DNA from: Litoditis marina
Lineage: Eukaryota; Nematoda; Chromadorea; Rhabditida; Rhabditidae
Direction of reading: 5' to 3'
DNA: 64,000 nucleotides
Assembly (NCBI GenBank): GCA_964036275.1
Contig: OZ038434.1
Coordinates: 39,703,279-39,767,278 of the forward strand
Shown in pieces: positions 13,490 to 24,550 of this stretch. The notes under the pieces were generated by a model. The model worked only from the letters and a program-made list of their open reading frames with translations, had not been told where the DNA came from and did not search any database. Position 1 is the first letter of the stretch; each line of letters begins with the position of its first letter. Both the position numbers and the translations under genes were made by a program.

Positions 13490-13744
13490 CTACAATTCAG
13501 ACTTTGTCGCTGGCCAGTATTCCCAACAGGAATGCACTTTCACAGTCACTTCGTCCTTAACTGGTTCTACTGTTGTTTCTGGCATGTCACTGGATCTATG
13601 TCTCAGAACATACGAATGTCCACCATGAGGAATCAACAGTACCACTGCTGCACAAGAGGACGTTTTGACGATAATGTGATATGTATGATGATCACCGCCT
13701 CTAAACGATGCGAAGTGAGACAATAAATATAAAATATGAAACAC
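13490..13744 (-). CDS. Unknown 84-residue frame, left arm of inverted pair
   Basis: The frame contains FRGGDHHTYHIIVKTSS, HGGHSYVLRHRSSDMPET and EVTVKVHSCWEYWP. A near-identical frame lies on the plus strand at 14036-14515, in inverted orientation. Over the 68 shared codons I count nine base substitutions, five synonymous, and one 9-base in-frame insertion here (three extra codons before HGGH). That suggests the frame was, or is, translated. I do not recognise the family. It may be one exon of a multicopy or transposon-borne gene; the annotated start codon is not reliable. Confidence 0.35.
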   Translation of the reverse strand: MFHILYLLSHFASFRGGDHHTYHIIVKTSSCAAVVLLIPHGGHSYVLRHRSSDMPETTVEPVKDEVTVKVHSCWEYWPATKSEL

Positions 13745-14415
13745 AAATAAATATCTCAGTCACAAGCAAAAACTCAGGAGAGAACGTGAGAGGACGTGAG
13801 AAAGCTCTACTGCAAGTTTCCCCAGCATTGACCGAGCATTCCCAATATGTAAAGTATGCTACATACGAATAATATAAAGTATAGTGCGCATAGATTCAAC
13901 AACAGAAAATTGTAAAAATTAACTAATTTAGTTGTTGAAAAATATGTACAACCTACTTACAAGGGAGCGTTCAGCGTTGGTCAGACTACAAAGTGCAAAT
14001 AAAGTCGGCAAGCATGGGTTCGAGACAAACATACTGTGAATGGCTTCAAACGAAAAATTTACCTTCACGTCACCTCTTATGGCGTTCGGTCTTTCCAAAA
14101 CATGCCCACGATGTACATTGCTCTATCCCACTGTGTTACTTTATCGAACCCACAACGTTTATCTGAACCTGAAATGCCCATATTTACATATTTATTTACA
14201 TATTTATTGTCTCACTTCGCATCGTTTCGAGGCGGTGATCATCATACATATCAAATTATCGTCAAAACGTCTTCTTGTGCAGTAGTGGTACTTCATGGTG
14301 GACATTCGTATGTTCTAAGACATAGATCCAGTGACATGCCAGAAACAGCAGTTGAACCAGCTAAGGACGAAGTGACTGTGAAAGTGCATTCCTGTTGGGA
14401 ATACTGGCCAGCGTT
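13510..14415. repeat. Long inverted repeat, arms about 210-218 bp
   Basis: Left arm 13510-13727 and right arm 14206-14415 are reverse complements at about 95% identity apart from one 9-base indel, separated by roughly 480 bp of unrelated DNA. A related fragment with the ATGATGATCACCGCG motif lies at 21318-21370. A transcript through the pair would form a long hairpin. Confidence 0.9.
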
Positions 14416-14515
14416 TCGCAGTCCCTCGTGGCGATGCCCAACGCTTTCACAATTCAGTAGAATTGTTCGCGCTCTACGTGATGATGTCAACTTTTGGTAT
14501 TCAAGTAGTGAATGA
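14036..14515 (+). CDS. Unknown frame, right arm of inverted pair
   Basis: Plus-strand partner of the frame at 13490-13744. The shared part runs from LSHFASFRGGDHHTY (about 14209) to VHSCWEYWPA (about 14415); sequence before and after it is not shared with the other copy. The upstream 55 residues and the last 36 come from unrelated DNA, so the frame is probably longer than any real exon. No known domain is recognised. Confidence 0.35.
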   Translation: MNGFKRKIYLHVTSYGVRSFQNMPTMYIALSHCVTLSNPQRLSEPEMPIFTYLFTYLLSHFASFRGGDHHTYQIIVKTSSCAVVVLHGGHSYVLRHRSSDMPETAVEPAKDEVTVKVHSCWEYWPAFRSPSWRCPTLSQFSRIVRALRDDVNFWYSSSE

Positions 14516-14623
14516 AATATCACGTAAAGTGAGTATTCTAATGGGGCATCGTGCACTTTGTCATTGCACGAGTTCTCCTGTGTTTATCATGTTGCACGTC
14601 TATGACAGAACTATTGGTAGTTG

Positions 14624-14728
14624 GTCGTTTTAATTCAGGTACCATGTCCGTATGAATTCCGGGAGTTAGACGTGCGTATACTAAGTCCCGGAATTCATAC
14701 GGCCATGTACCTGGATTAAAACGGCCAA
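14624..14728. repeat. Palindrome with 40-bp arms
   Basis: GTCGTTTTAATTCAGGTACC with a following CCGTATGAATTCCGGG is mirrored by CCCGGAATTCATACGG and GTACCTGGATTAAAACG, around a 20-bp loop. It looks like a small foldback element. Confidence 0.75.
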
Positions 14729-15406
14729 CTGCCAAATTGCGATTGGCTGATTTTTTGATAAGCCACGCCCACTTCTTTCACGACCAACTACCCCAACTTC
14801 TATCTGAGGTGACTGTGCAATTTACTAATAATATGGATATTGTTACTTGACATAAATCATAACATCGTTTCATTTTAGGCTGTTATCGTTTACAGCGACA
14901 GTGGAACCGTTCCACATTTTTCGAAGGCAGTCCGAAAATAAAAGGACCATTACTTTTTCGGTGTCGCGGTTCCCGTTTTTTCGGTATGGAATGCAGATTG
15001 GCAGTATTTAAGAAACGACCGACCGTTCAGTGTCACTTCCAGTTAAATGGGACAACTTCCCTCACCTCTACGTGGTTTTCTCTTATTTTCACACCTTATC
15101 ATATGTCAATATAAATATTCTCTAAACAGTTACGTAGTTCGTGGACTTGTGGAGCAATATTAGTTCATACCAAATCCATCCGAAATGTAGAGATTACTAA
15201 AAATACAAGAATAGAACAATTGTGGTAGTCTCGCCCGCAAAACACTAGGTATGTGCATATTACAGTTACGTGTATCAACCGAGATCAAACATCAAACTAC
15301 AAACACATTAGAACCCTACGAAATGACTGTTATCCCCTACCTTCCCTAATAGGAAGCATGATTGACCTGACCATTTGTAGGAAACTTAGATTGTAGCGGT
15401 CTTTTT

Positions 15407-15573
15407 CTGAGTACGTATGCTAGAGAATCCCGGCATCCCATTCTTCGTCCTCTCAAACATACGCTCTTTCTGCTCTTACATCCGCCAGGATACGAGTGGC
15501 GCTAAATAGTAAGGCAGAGCAAGAGACGCAGGACGGGATGAAGGTGCCGGAATCTTCTAGCATACATACTCAG
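15407..15573. repeat. Foldback repeat (GAGTACGTATGC ends)
   Basis: Begins CTGAGTACGTATGCTAG and ends with its inverted counterpart CTAGCATACATACTCAG; the interior CATCCC and GGATG words also pair. It is the most complete copy of the family also seen at 4150, 17205 and 28831. Confidence 0.75.
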
Positions 15574-16156
15574 TTCCAGAATGAAGTGTGAAATTGATCA
15601 TACAAAGCCGTTATACTTTTCGTAATGGAGAACCCAAAATCGCCAACTTTAAAACATTTTGAACTGACATATGACATATTGCGTGTGCGATGTATTGTAA
15701 ACATCAAGAGTTGTTACACAAACGGTCTATGGACTATTTTGAAGTGTTTACCAAAATCAATCAAATCGACGTTCTAAGTCCTGCTATCCAACAAACTTTA
15801 GTGGACTTTATGTGACTGTGAAAAAAGTATCGAAAAAGTGTTCAAACACCAAATTCACCCAATAAACACCGTAACCGGAAGAAAGTTGTAGTTAGTGGGT
15901 AAGAATAAAAATTGAGTCGAGCACTTGTGACCTGTCTGACAACTCCCTTAGTTTATTTTACATCGTGTTTCACTGACAACCATACTTCGCTCCTTCAAAA
16001 TTCTACCTCTTTTGTCTAGTACTGCTGCTATCTTTGCCATTCTTTCAACTACCAATCTATATTACTACAAATTTGCTTTGTAACCAAATGTTTTTGTCCA
16101 CAATTTTCTTTAAAACACAAGCTATCTCGCTGTCAGACCGAACTACATTATCTCTT

Positions 16157-16425
16157 GTAGTGCCCATCTAGCTCACACTCGTTCTTGTTCAAACTACAAG
16201 TTATCTGTTCAAATGACTGATTCGTAACCTGAACCTAGCGTACTGCTTGGTTTAAACTACAATCCTCCCGACGAACCTACAACTATGTTCTGTACACAAA
16301 TATGCTTCTTTGTTCAAACTTCAATTTTTCTGATCACACTACAAACTGTAGTGCCCATCTAGCTCGCATTTGTTCTTGTTCAAACTACAATCCTCCCGAC
16401 CAAACTACAAATATCTTCTGTTCCC
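16157..16425 (+). promoter_or_regulatory. Repeated motif block before collagen start
   Basis: Directly upstream of the plus-strand collagen ATG, the word TGTAGTGCCCATCTAGCTC occurs at about 16157 and again at about 16347, followed both times by GTTCTTGTTCAAACTACAA. CAAACTACA-type words and CTACAATCCTCCCGAC are repeated within the block. The direct repeats stop at the coding start. They could be a duplicated promoter module or just another repeat copy; similar GTTTAAACT words also occur in intron 5 (19440-19630). Confidence 0.4.
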
Positions 16426-16426
16426 G

Positions 16427-19400
16427 ATGTCCGAGGAGAAGGATCGTCTGGTGGAGGTGGAGCAGGTGAAGAAGTTCGCCTTCTTCGGGGTCGCCGTCTC
16501 CACTATTGCCACCCTGACAGCCATCATCGCCGTTCCCATGTTGTGCATCTACACTCAGGTAATAATTATGATAATAATAATAATAATAGTACGTAATAAT
16601 ACGTAATAATAATAATACATAACAATAATAATAATTAACTCGTAAGTGTTTTATTTCACTTCGACATACGGTTGTGCATCTACACTCAGGTATAAATTCT
16701 GTTCTTACAGTATACTGTTAGTCAACTGCACGGTCACGTGAAACATGTTGAACACAGCAGAACTCAGTAACGCGCAATGACAAAGCGCACGATCCCTCAT
16801 TAGAATGCTAACGTTACGTGACTATTCAATGTACTCCCAGTATTTACTGTAAACACACATGTACTGGATGAAAAAGAGTCCTAGTGAAAATGATGTGAAC
16901 TGTACATCATACATTATGTATTACCATTATGCTTTCAGGGAGTCAACTCGAACATCCAGGAGGAGCTCAACTTCTGCCGTTCAAGAACTTCGAACATGCG
17001 CGAGGAATTCGGCAAGGTTGGCTTTTCAAGTTTCAAGTTCATTTTTTAAAGACTTCAGCGAAGTGATGTGGTTTTTCCACCCATTTCAGCATAGATTAGA
17101 CTATTTATCGAACCGAAGATTTGAAAGAATGAATGATACCAAAACGACGGCAAAATTATCGAGAAACTAGCAAAGTTTTATCTCTTTGCTAATTCCTGTT
17201 ATTTCTACTCGAGGCCGCGTAAATGAACGTTCCGGCCTTTTCATCCCAACGTCTGTCGGGATGCGGGTGTGGCGAAATAGTGCGCAATGCGAGAGACGCA
17301 GGACGGGAGGGGTGGGCTGGGATGTCTTAGCGTATACAATATCTGGAACCTGAATTACAAATGGCCAAGCTGCAAGCTCCTCGCAAAAAACGTCAGGCGT
17401 CACTCCTGCTGTTCATTAGAGCAGAAAGAACAGAACATTCACGATTGAACACGTGACTGATGATTCTTGACACGCCAATTAGATTAATGGAGAGTACAAT
17501 AAGAGAAAACTGGGAACAATTGTTTTTTTTTACGTCGCTACGAAAGTTGGCCGCCCTTCAAGCTCCTCGCGAGAAGCGAACCCGGTTACGCGCACCTAGT
17601 TGCAGTTGTATTACGTCGCTAGGTTTAAGATATATTTCTACGTTTCTTACGTTCCTTACGCTACAGTGTGTTTCATTCCCACTGAGACCCGTTGGCATCG
17701 TGCCAAGATTTTCGAATGTCTAATTCATATAGAAAAAATGAGTATTCTGAAGGAATAGTTCTGTTTACGTGTTCTTTAGAAACTTAACAACCGCTGACAG
17801 ACATTTTCAGTTGTTTGAAAAATTACGAAGTGGTGAAAAATAGCCTCGTATATACATTGGCACGCTGCCAAGTCTCAGTGGGATTGACCGGATCTATATT
17901 TACGTTGCAGTTGGCCGCTCTGCAAGCTCCTCGCGAAAAGCGTCAGGCATCTTACACCTGCTGCTCTTGCGGAATCGGAGAGGCCGGACCTCCCGGAGTA
18001 CCCGGACAGGACGGAGAGGCCGGCAGGGACGGACACAACGGAAACCCCGGATCTCCCGGTAGGTCACGGGAACAGTATATGGAATAGATATAGAAAATAA
18101 TACAATAGAATAGCAATAGATTCATTGAATAGAAAAACATAAAATAGAAACGCAGAAGAGCTAACCATATATTACTGTGGCCAAAAACACATTTTGTCAA
18201 CGGAACGTACAAACCGAAAACCCCGGTAGTTCATGTAAACGGTGTCTAGGTAATGACCATCTTTAGATTGTAGTATGATTGCGATGCACGGTCCACTGTT
18301 TGAATTTACGACTGAAACCTGACGCGATCAAACTCTAAACACAGCGATGCGAAGCTGAACGTAAAATAACGGAATCGAATCTTATACCGGCGTCGTCAAA
18401 GAGAGGCGCTTTGATACTAGAACGTCATCTAGTGTTTTAGCTCACGTAGGTTTCAGTTATACTCCCACGATACGCAGTTAAACGTTCCCAAACCTTCTTT
18501 TTTTTTAGTTTTTTGTACTCCTCATTAAGAGAAACGCAATTTATTGATTATGGATTGATCTGAGTTATTGATTGATTCCAGGCGCCGATGCCCCCAACCC
18601 ATACGCTCATCCCAACCCCGAGGACTTCTGCTTCGAGTGTCCCGCCGCTCCCGCCGGACCTCCCGGTAGGTCAAAACAAAGCTTGGATCGATAACCTAAG
18701 TAGATGACCTAAAATGTAAAGCCGGTCACTCTTCAATCTAACAAAAAATTCGGTTTTTACCGTCAGTTTACCGATAACCAAGTTTTGGTCCTAGTTAGCT
18801 TCTAGTTACATACTCTGATAACCCAAATGTAGGGTTACCAGAAAGGGTAGCGAAGTCAATTGGGAAAATTAAATTATTACCGAGTGAATAAAGGAGCCGG
18901 ATAATTACTAACTAATTGCTTATTAGCTACTAATTAATAGAACAATAACTGAATAATCGACTAGGTACCAAAACAGATACTCATTCGACTCTTCCCTAGG
19001 TCTTCCTGGTCGCAAGGGACCCCTTGGACCCCGTGGTGGTCCCGGAGAGGCCGGACCCGGAGGTAGACCCGGTCCCCGTGGACCTCCCGGACCTTCCGGA
19101 CCTCCCGGTAGCCCCGGAAACGACGGACAGCCAGGCAGACCAGGAACACCCGGACAGGTATAGTATTCACTGTTTTTAGAAAGGCAGCCAAGTTGACCTT
19201 GTTCACCCCGTTTCAACTTTATTCTCATTGTAGAATACATACGTTATCAATATCAAAGGTAGAGGGATTGTCCTAGAGGGTGAGCACACACAACAATAGA
19301 GAACTCCCGCCCTCGTGGTGTTGAAAACATCAAGTTATAGATTTCATATAGTAGATGTTTTTATATCAGTACTCAGAAATTTGTTGTGCAAATCAAAGAA

Positions 19401-20568
19401 TAGAGATCTTGTTTTAGAAAATACACTTTCAGACTCCTCTTTTACTTCAGTTCTTGTTTAAACTGTAATTATTCTTTTTTAAAAGTCCCTGTTCAAACAG
19501 AATTGTGGTTGTCATTTTATTCTCTCTACTTAACGTGTTTAAACTGCAACTTTTCAGACCAACAGGTAACAGATGCACATATCTGTAAGCTATATACTCC
19601 ACCGGCTTGTTTAAACTAGGAACTTCAAACTACAGAATTGTGTTATAGTTCTCATTAAGTTATTCATTAGTCCGGATTCCAGGTGCGCACCCTGCCCTCT
19701 CCCCCCGGTCAGCCCGGAACTCCCGGAGAACAGGGACCCGCCGGCAGCCCCGGAAACGACGGAAGACCCGGCCGCGAGGGGAGATCCGGACCTCCCGGAC
19801 CCTCCGGAGACCTCGGCCAGAATGGAGCACCCGGAAAGGACGGAGAGGTGCGTGCAAACAATTTACTATAAGTAAATTGAATAATCACGTGAAGTTAGCA
19901 TTGCTAATGAGGCAACATGCACTTGTCATTGCACAACGTTTATGCACAACGTCAACGTTTACTATGGTTTGACTTTTGCTGTAGTTTGAACACAGCAGAA
20001 TCAAGTTGCGGTGGGAGATAAAACATGGGAGAGATCATGATTCTGTAATAGTGGAAAAGGCGAATAATTTCGTGATTTGATTGTAGGGTTGTAGTTGAAC
20101 TCGTGAACACATCTGAAAAGAAAGGTGACCAAACTTTGTTGGTCTCTGACTAGTAAACAGTGTACTTTTGGAATGGTGCAAAAACTGGGAGAACTGCCCA
20201 AATATTCGGCTTTCGAAATACATCCGAGAATGCCAATACGGAAACCAAGTCAGTCAACTCGGTCCACGTTTGCTTGCTAAATTAAATAAACTATCTTTCT
20301 CCATTGTCGGTACTATTTGTTGAGCCGAACATTTATTGTGGTTTGATCAAGATACAAGCCATGTTTCACGACTGGCCACAGAAAAAACAGCGGAATCAAC
20401 GAAAAACAACGGAATTGGGTAATTAGAGTAGGAAATGAGAGGGCAAAGGAACTTTCTTGGGAATTATGATCTGTTTTGCAGGACGGAGCTCCCGGAAATC
20501 CGGGTCAAGACGGAGAGAAGGGGTCTTGCGACCACTGCCCCCCTCCCAGAACAGCCCCCGGCTATTGA
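16427..20568 (+). CDS. Cuticle collagen, 283 residues
   Basis: Seven exons: 16427-16558, 16939-17016, 17911-18058, 18582-18665, 19000-19157, 19683-19847 and 20482-20568; 852 nt in one frame. The order is nematode cuticle collagen: MSEEKDRL start, hydrophobic segment (about 17-39), an NFCRSRT motif, a furin/subtilisin-type site REKR (78-81), CCSC (87-90), short Gly-X-Y, CFEC (136-139), long Gly-X-Y, and the tail [13 protein letters not shown]. It would be a secreted structural cuticle protein. No acceptor lies just before the ATG, unlike the other collagen. Intron 2 carries two decayed partial copies of exon 3 (17361 and 17547). The tail and cysteine layout match the minus-strand collagen, so both belong to the same broad subgroup. 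Confidence 0.93.
16706..16850. repeat. MITE family with TCACGTGA near both ends (copy)
   Basis: Starts ACTGTTAGTCAACTGC, contains GGTCACGTGAAAC and GAACACAGCAGAACTC, and ends with a GTGACTATTCAATGTAC segment. It lies in intron 1 of the collagen. Confidence 0.75.
17205..17345. repeat. Foldback repeat (GAGACGCAGGACGGGAG family)
   Basis: Partial copy of the family at 15407-15573, in intron 2 of the collagen just before the first decayed exon copy. Confidence 0.6.
17361..17413 (+). pseudogene. Decayed copy of collagen exon 3, first
   Basis: Matches the start of exon 3 at 17911: the LQAPRxKRQAS coding stretch is preserved as [11 protein letters not shown]. The base pair before the exon is no longer AG (ACAA instead of GCAG), and a small deletion shifts the frame into an early stop at 17417. 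It is an exon fragment left by duplication inside intron 2. Confidence 0.75.
17547..17590 (+). pseudogene. Decayed copy of collagen exon 3, second
   Basis: Codes [11 protein letters not shown] exactly as exon 3 does, right after an AG, but then diverges and never reaches a Gly-X-Y block. The 10-base word TACGTCGCTA occurs on both sides (17531 and 17612). It could in principle be read as an alternative exon, but no good donor in a useful phase was found. Confidence 0.65.
19862..19995. repeat. MITE family with TCACGTGA near both ends (partial)
   Basis: Starts TAAGTAAATTGAATAATCACGTG and reads through GGCAACATGCACTTGTCATTGC, then diverges. It lies right after exon 6 of the collagen. Confidence 0.65.
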
Positions 20569-22409
20569 ACACTGTACCAGTAGATGTAGACATGAAATGT
20601 ACCATCCCTCTCTGTTTCAAAATGGTGTGTCATACACAAACTACAGAAAAAATCACAATTGAAACTGAACTCCAATTCCAACCACACTAAATTTTTTAGT
20701 TTCGAAAACTCAAGCTACCTCGGATCCTTCGTTTTCAAAAAAAAACTCTAAAACTGAAACTTTCCTCTTTCCAATTAAAAAAGTGTAGATTTGAAATATA
20801 ATAGGGCGCGACAAAAAAAGCAAAATGAAATTTCTCGTACCATTTCGGTCGTTTTCCAACATCAAAGTATGTAACAACGTGTGCACTCTGTATGTCAACG
20901 ATATTGTTCATAGGAATTTCACGTGACCTGATATATGCGGAATGGATCCGGAATACGATATATCCCTACTGTATCCGGTATAAATCCGGGATAGGTTTCT
21001 GAGATATATCCCGGATATATGGCCTGTACGAATACAATTAGTAGGAATGAATCTGGGATAAAACAAGAATAAAGACTTCACAATTGATTTACGATTCCAG
21101 AATTTTGAGCCTGGCCAGTTTTCTGAGCTCCAAATCTAAGTTTTCAGGTTTGGAAAAAAAATTTGGATTCCGAGATTGCCTTTAGCGTCACGTGAAATAT
21201 AGAACACATCACCAAGTTTCCAATTTTCACCCCACGTTCCGAAATTGTGATGTGTTCAGTCAGTTGTGTACTTGTGAATGGCAGTATAGCACGAAATCTT
21301 CACAACATGTGCACAAAATATGTGACATGTATGATGATCACCGCGTCGAAACAAAGCGACGTGAATGAATTAATATGTAATTATGTTAAGAATAGCAATA
21401 TTCTGCCTTCGTTTTCCATTTGCAACGTCAATACAGGGGGGTTGGAGCGGTCATTTCCAAGAAAAGTAGCTTTATTGACACTACCAATTGAGGGAGAAAG
21501 GGGGGTCGGATGACACGCGAATCTATACTGGAACAAGTTGTTTGAACAAGACGTGAGCCTCAGCCACGCTTCAAAACATCGCTTAGGAATTTTGAAAAAC
21601 GTTCAAAGATCCTGTGAATACAGTTAGTCAATTGCACAGTCACGAGAAAAATGTAAAACATAGCAGAACTTACAAACGTGCAATGATAAAGTGCACGATT
21701 CCTACGGATAACTTTACGTGATTATTAATTTGACTCCTAGTATAGTGGTTTGATTTTGGTTCACGCCATAAATCACAAGTTTCGACCGGAAAGCAACTAG
21801 ATCCAACTACGGACACAGAGGATAGGGCGACATCCGTAAACGCTGGCTTTAAAGGAGACCGGAGAACAACTTGGTTTCTCGTAAAGCTGATGTATCGTAC
21901 TTTTGATTGGACGCGTTGCGTGTCGCGCGGTATTGTCATGTGAATGTCACGTGTACTGGTCAAACTAATATACGAGTTATTTGTGCTCTCTAATCTCAAT
22001 TCAGTTAAAAGCAGCCCGAAAAAAAACCTCTGCTCGAGTTGTGTTCCGGTCTCCTTTAATAAGAATGGATTAATTAGATCTGCTTATCATAATGATCTAT
22101 GTCTAAGAAGAAAGGAACCAAACTACAATCTTCTCAGATCGACGTGCACCATTTGAGTCCTCTCCTCGGTGAGCTCTATATCAGAAACCTTTTCAATTTG
22201 TTCGCGCTGTGGGAACTTTGTTGAATCGGAATTAGTGTGTTACAGCGTTTTTCGAGATTGAACTTCAACTATGTAATAGTACCTGTAATATAGTTTCCAA
22301 TCCTATTAAGACTCATACACGGAAATTTGGAAATTGTCCGGCGAATTGAGAAATGTAAATTCACCGTTCTCAAGTTGAAATCTACATGGCGTAAGTTTGG
22401 TGAATTCTA

Positions 22410-22660
22410 CGACTAACCGTGTTTTTAGGTAACCAGTCCTTTTTGGTAACCTTCTTCACAGGTTACCATAGTAGGTAACCGGTTGGTGACCTGAAATGAA
22501 AAAACGCTCACCTGTTTTTCTACTGCAAAATGTGGTTGTTATCGTTAGTTTGAACGGTGACCGAATTTTAGATTCAGGTTACTTCCAGGCTACCTACTAA
22601 GGTAACCTGAAAAAGGTTAACAAAAACGGTTAGGTTACCTGAAAACCCGGTAAGTTGTAG
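22410..22660. repeat. Foldback repeat of GGTTACC/AACCGG words
   Basis: Two facing halves, each with GTTTTTAGGTAACC or AAAACGGTTAGGTTACC. It is the most complete copy of the family at 2212-2430. Confidence 0.7.
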
Positions 22661-23035
22661 AATTGACCCGTTAGTTCCTGTTGTCGAAGAGCATCGCGAT
22701 CAAACTACAAACACAGTTGGAAGATACACCGTATCTACTGGTGTCAAAAAGATCTAACCCTTTATTTGAGCAAGCACAAAAACCATCGGTCGAGGATTCG
22801 CTGAAATTGAACACGGCGCGTGCGACACGCCCCTTTTGGTTGAAGACATAGTCGAGAGGCGGAGGACAGAAGCCGTTCAGTCTAATTCACACCAATCTAC
22901 TACTCCATCTGACTCATATTGGGTCAAACTTTCTCATCCACACCTCACTTATATTTGAAGTCAACTACTTATCAACTCGCTACAGGTAACGCGTTTCACT
23001 GTCTTATCCTTGTGTAGTTCCAGTCATTCCCACTG

Positions 23036-23223
23036 AGGTGCCAAATTTAAAGAAGTTAGGCTCTCACTGAAATTGAACCTGCGAGCTAAGGATTGGTAGC
23101 TGCGCGCTAACCAATGCGCTACGAAAGGTCACATCCGTCAATGTTTCGAATAAAAGGCATGCGCTCATACAGAGCGAAAACTGAGATATACAGTACCCTC
23201 TCGCCTTTCCGTTGGCGACGACT
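23036..23223 (-). mobile_element. SINE-like element with tRNA promoter boxes, copy 4
   Basis: Minus-strand copy whose boundaries match the 12305 copy, including about 65 shared bases beyond the tail (22972-23036). The B box complement is diverged (AAATTGAACC). It abuts another dispersed repeat at 23226. Confidence 0.75.
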
Positions 23224-23225
23224 GC

Positions 23226-23405
23226 ATGGGTTTTGTCAAACCGTTGTGGACACCGTACCATCGATTTTGTAAGGGGCGGGGCTTGGCGAGGGGCCAGCCA
23301 GTCTGCGTATCATTGACCTACACACTCTCTCAACTGCTGGCAAGTAATCAACGACCGATCGCCCCGCATTGCTCAATCAATCGAACCCTGTTCTGTCACT
23401 ATCGC
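23226..23405 (+). repeat. Dispersed 200-bp repeat, copy 2
   Basis: Reverse-complement partner of 478-680, very similar over about 180 bp. It joins directly to the SINE-like element. Confidence 0.75.
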
Positions 23406-24540
23406 TCAGACAGATTCTCGCTAATTAGCGTGCTAATTTTAACGTTGGGCTGCTAATTTCTGCCAATTTCGCAATTTTTCCGCGACGTCACCTAGCCAAA
23501 ACTGCGTTTTCAAAGTTAAAATGCTTGAAAAATATACATACAAGTTGATCAAGGACATTTTGACGGTTATGGTTGGGATTATAACATGTCATCATTAGTC
23601 TGAACTATTATTTTCGACGCATGAGGCCAAAAGTGTTTTCCTCGCAAATAACGTTCGGAAAGGATTTTTTTCTGGAAATTCATTTCGAGAAGCTTTTTTT
23701 CCGAACTGTTTCATGTGTAATACCTACTCATACTCTCTCATTGAGTGGCTTTTATTACGTTTTTCGGTAAAATTCGAGTTTTTGGATTACGGTATGCGCT
23801 GCTAATTAGCGCTAACTCCTGCTAATTAGCGCTAACGTTTCCGAGGGGGATAGAATGGCAACTTTATTGGCTGTACCAACCAAACTTCCAAACAAATTTT
23901 AATCACGTTGAGCTATTATACATATTTGAATTGTTCGCAACGCATACTTTAGAGAGCTAAAGGTATAGGTATAGGGAGCAATCTAAGCGTTCTCTAAACA
24001 AAAGCGTACCCTACATGAGATTTTGAGAGCTTAAGCTCGAAATTTGTATATAACTGAACACGTTGTGTTCGCGGGAAAACTTAATATTTGACGTAAAAAA
24101 TTCATAGTGAACACAAGTATTGAATGTTCCATGAATACCAACACACGATTTTCTGAGGAAATCGCAACTCGAGAACCAGGTCTTTCAATCAGTTGTACCC
24201 AAGGTGTCGGAAGTAATTCGTTCGAAAAATGCCAGAAAATATTCAACGTTCTGGCTTGCCTCGAGCAGTTTTCTGACTAGTGGTAAAAGTTTCCAAATTT
24301 CATTTTCGAACCAGTTAGTTTAGCCACTATAGAATAGAATAGAGTTTTATTCTCGTTTAAACACGTGACTTTCTTCATAATATGTGGCACTCCAAAAGGG
24401 TACACGAAGAGAAAAGCCACTATGACTTAGATCGATAGATGGATACTTTCTCGATGAGACACGTTACTTCCCACATTGTTAGCTGTGGCACGTCAACTGG
24501 AGAAATGTGAGAATAACAGAATGACTTTATCTACCTTCAC

Positions 24541-24550
24541 GCTTTCCAGG
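24541..24550 (+). promoter_or_regulatory. Likely spliced-leader acceptor of Gly/Cys-rich gene
   Basis: GCTTTCCAG ends one base before the ATG at 24551. An in-frame ATG at 24476 lies upstream, but only the 24551 start places a signal peptide at the N-terminus. Confidence 0.5.

Larger units (their letters stand above)
10446..16156. other. Intergenic region between divergent collagens
   Basis: No gene model is supported, apart from the inverted ORF-bearing pair at 13510-14415, described separately. The region holds repeat copies at 11331-11412, 11428-11505 (half a foldback MITE), 11936-12058, 12305-12495, 13258-13435, 14499-14728 and 15407-15573. A frame at 12623-12874 has no recognisable motif. 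The rest is A/T-rich and unremarkable. Confidence 0.5.
20569..24540. other. Intergenic region after collagen
   Basis: No gene is supported. It contains GATATATCC-type short repeats near 20935-21060, MITE copies at 21621-21742, foldback 22410-22660, the SINE-like element at 23036-23223, a dispersed repeat at 23226-23405, a 450-bp stretch with several GCTAATTAGC palindromes (23406-23850), and the ATAGAATAGAAT repeat at 24329-24420. Confidence 0.5.
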
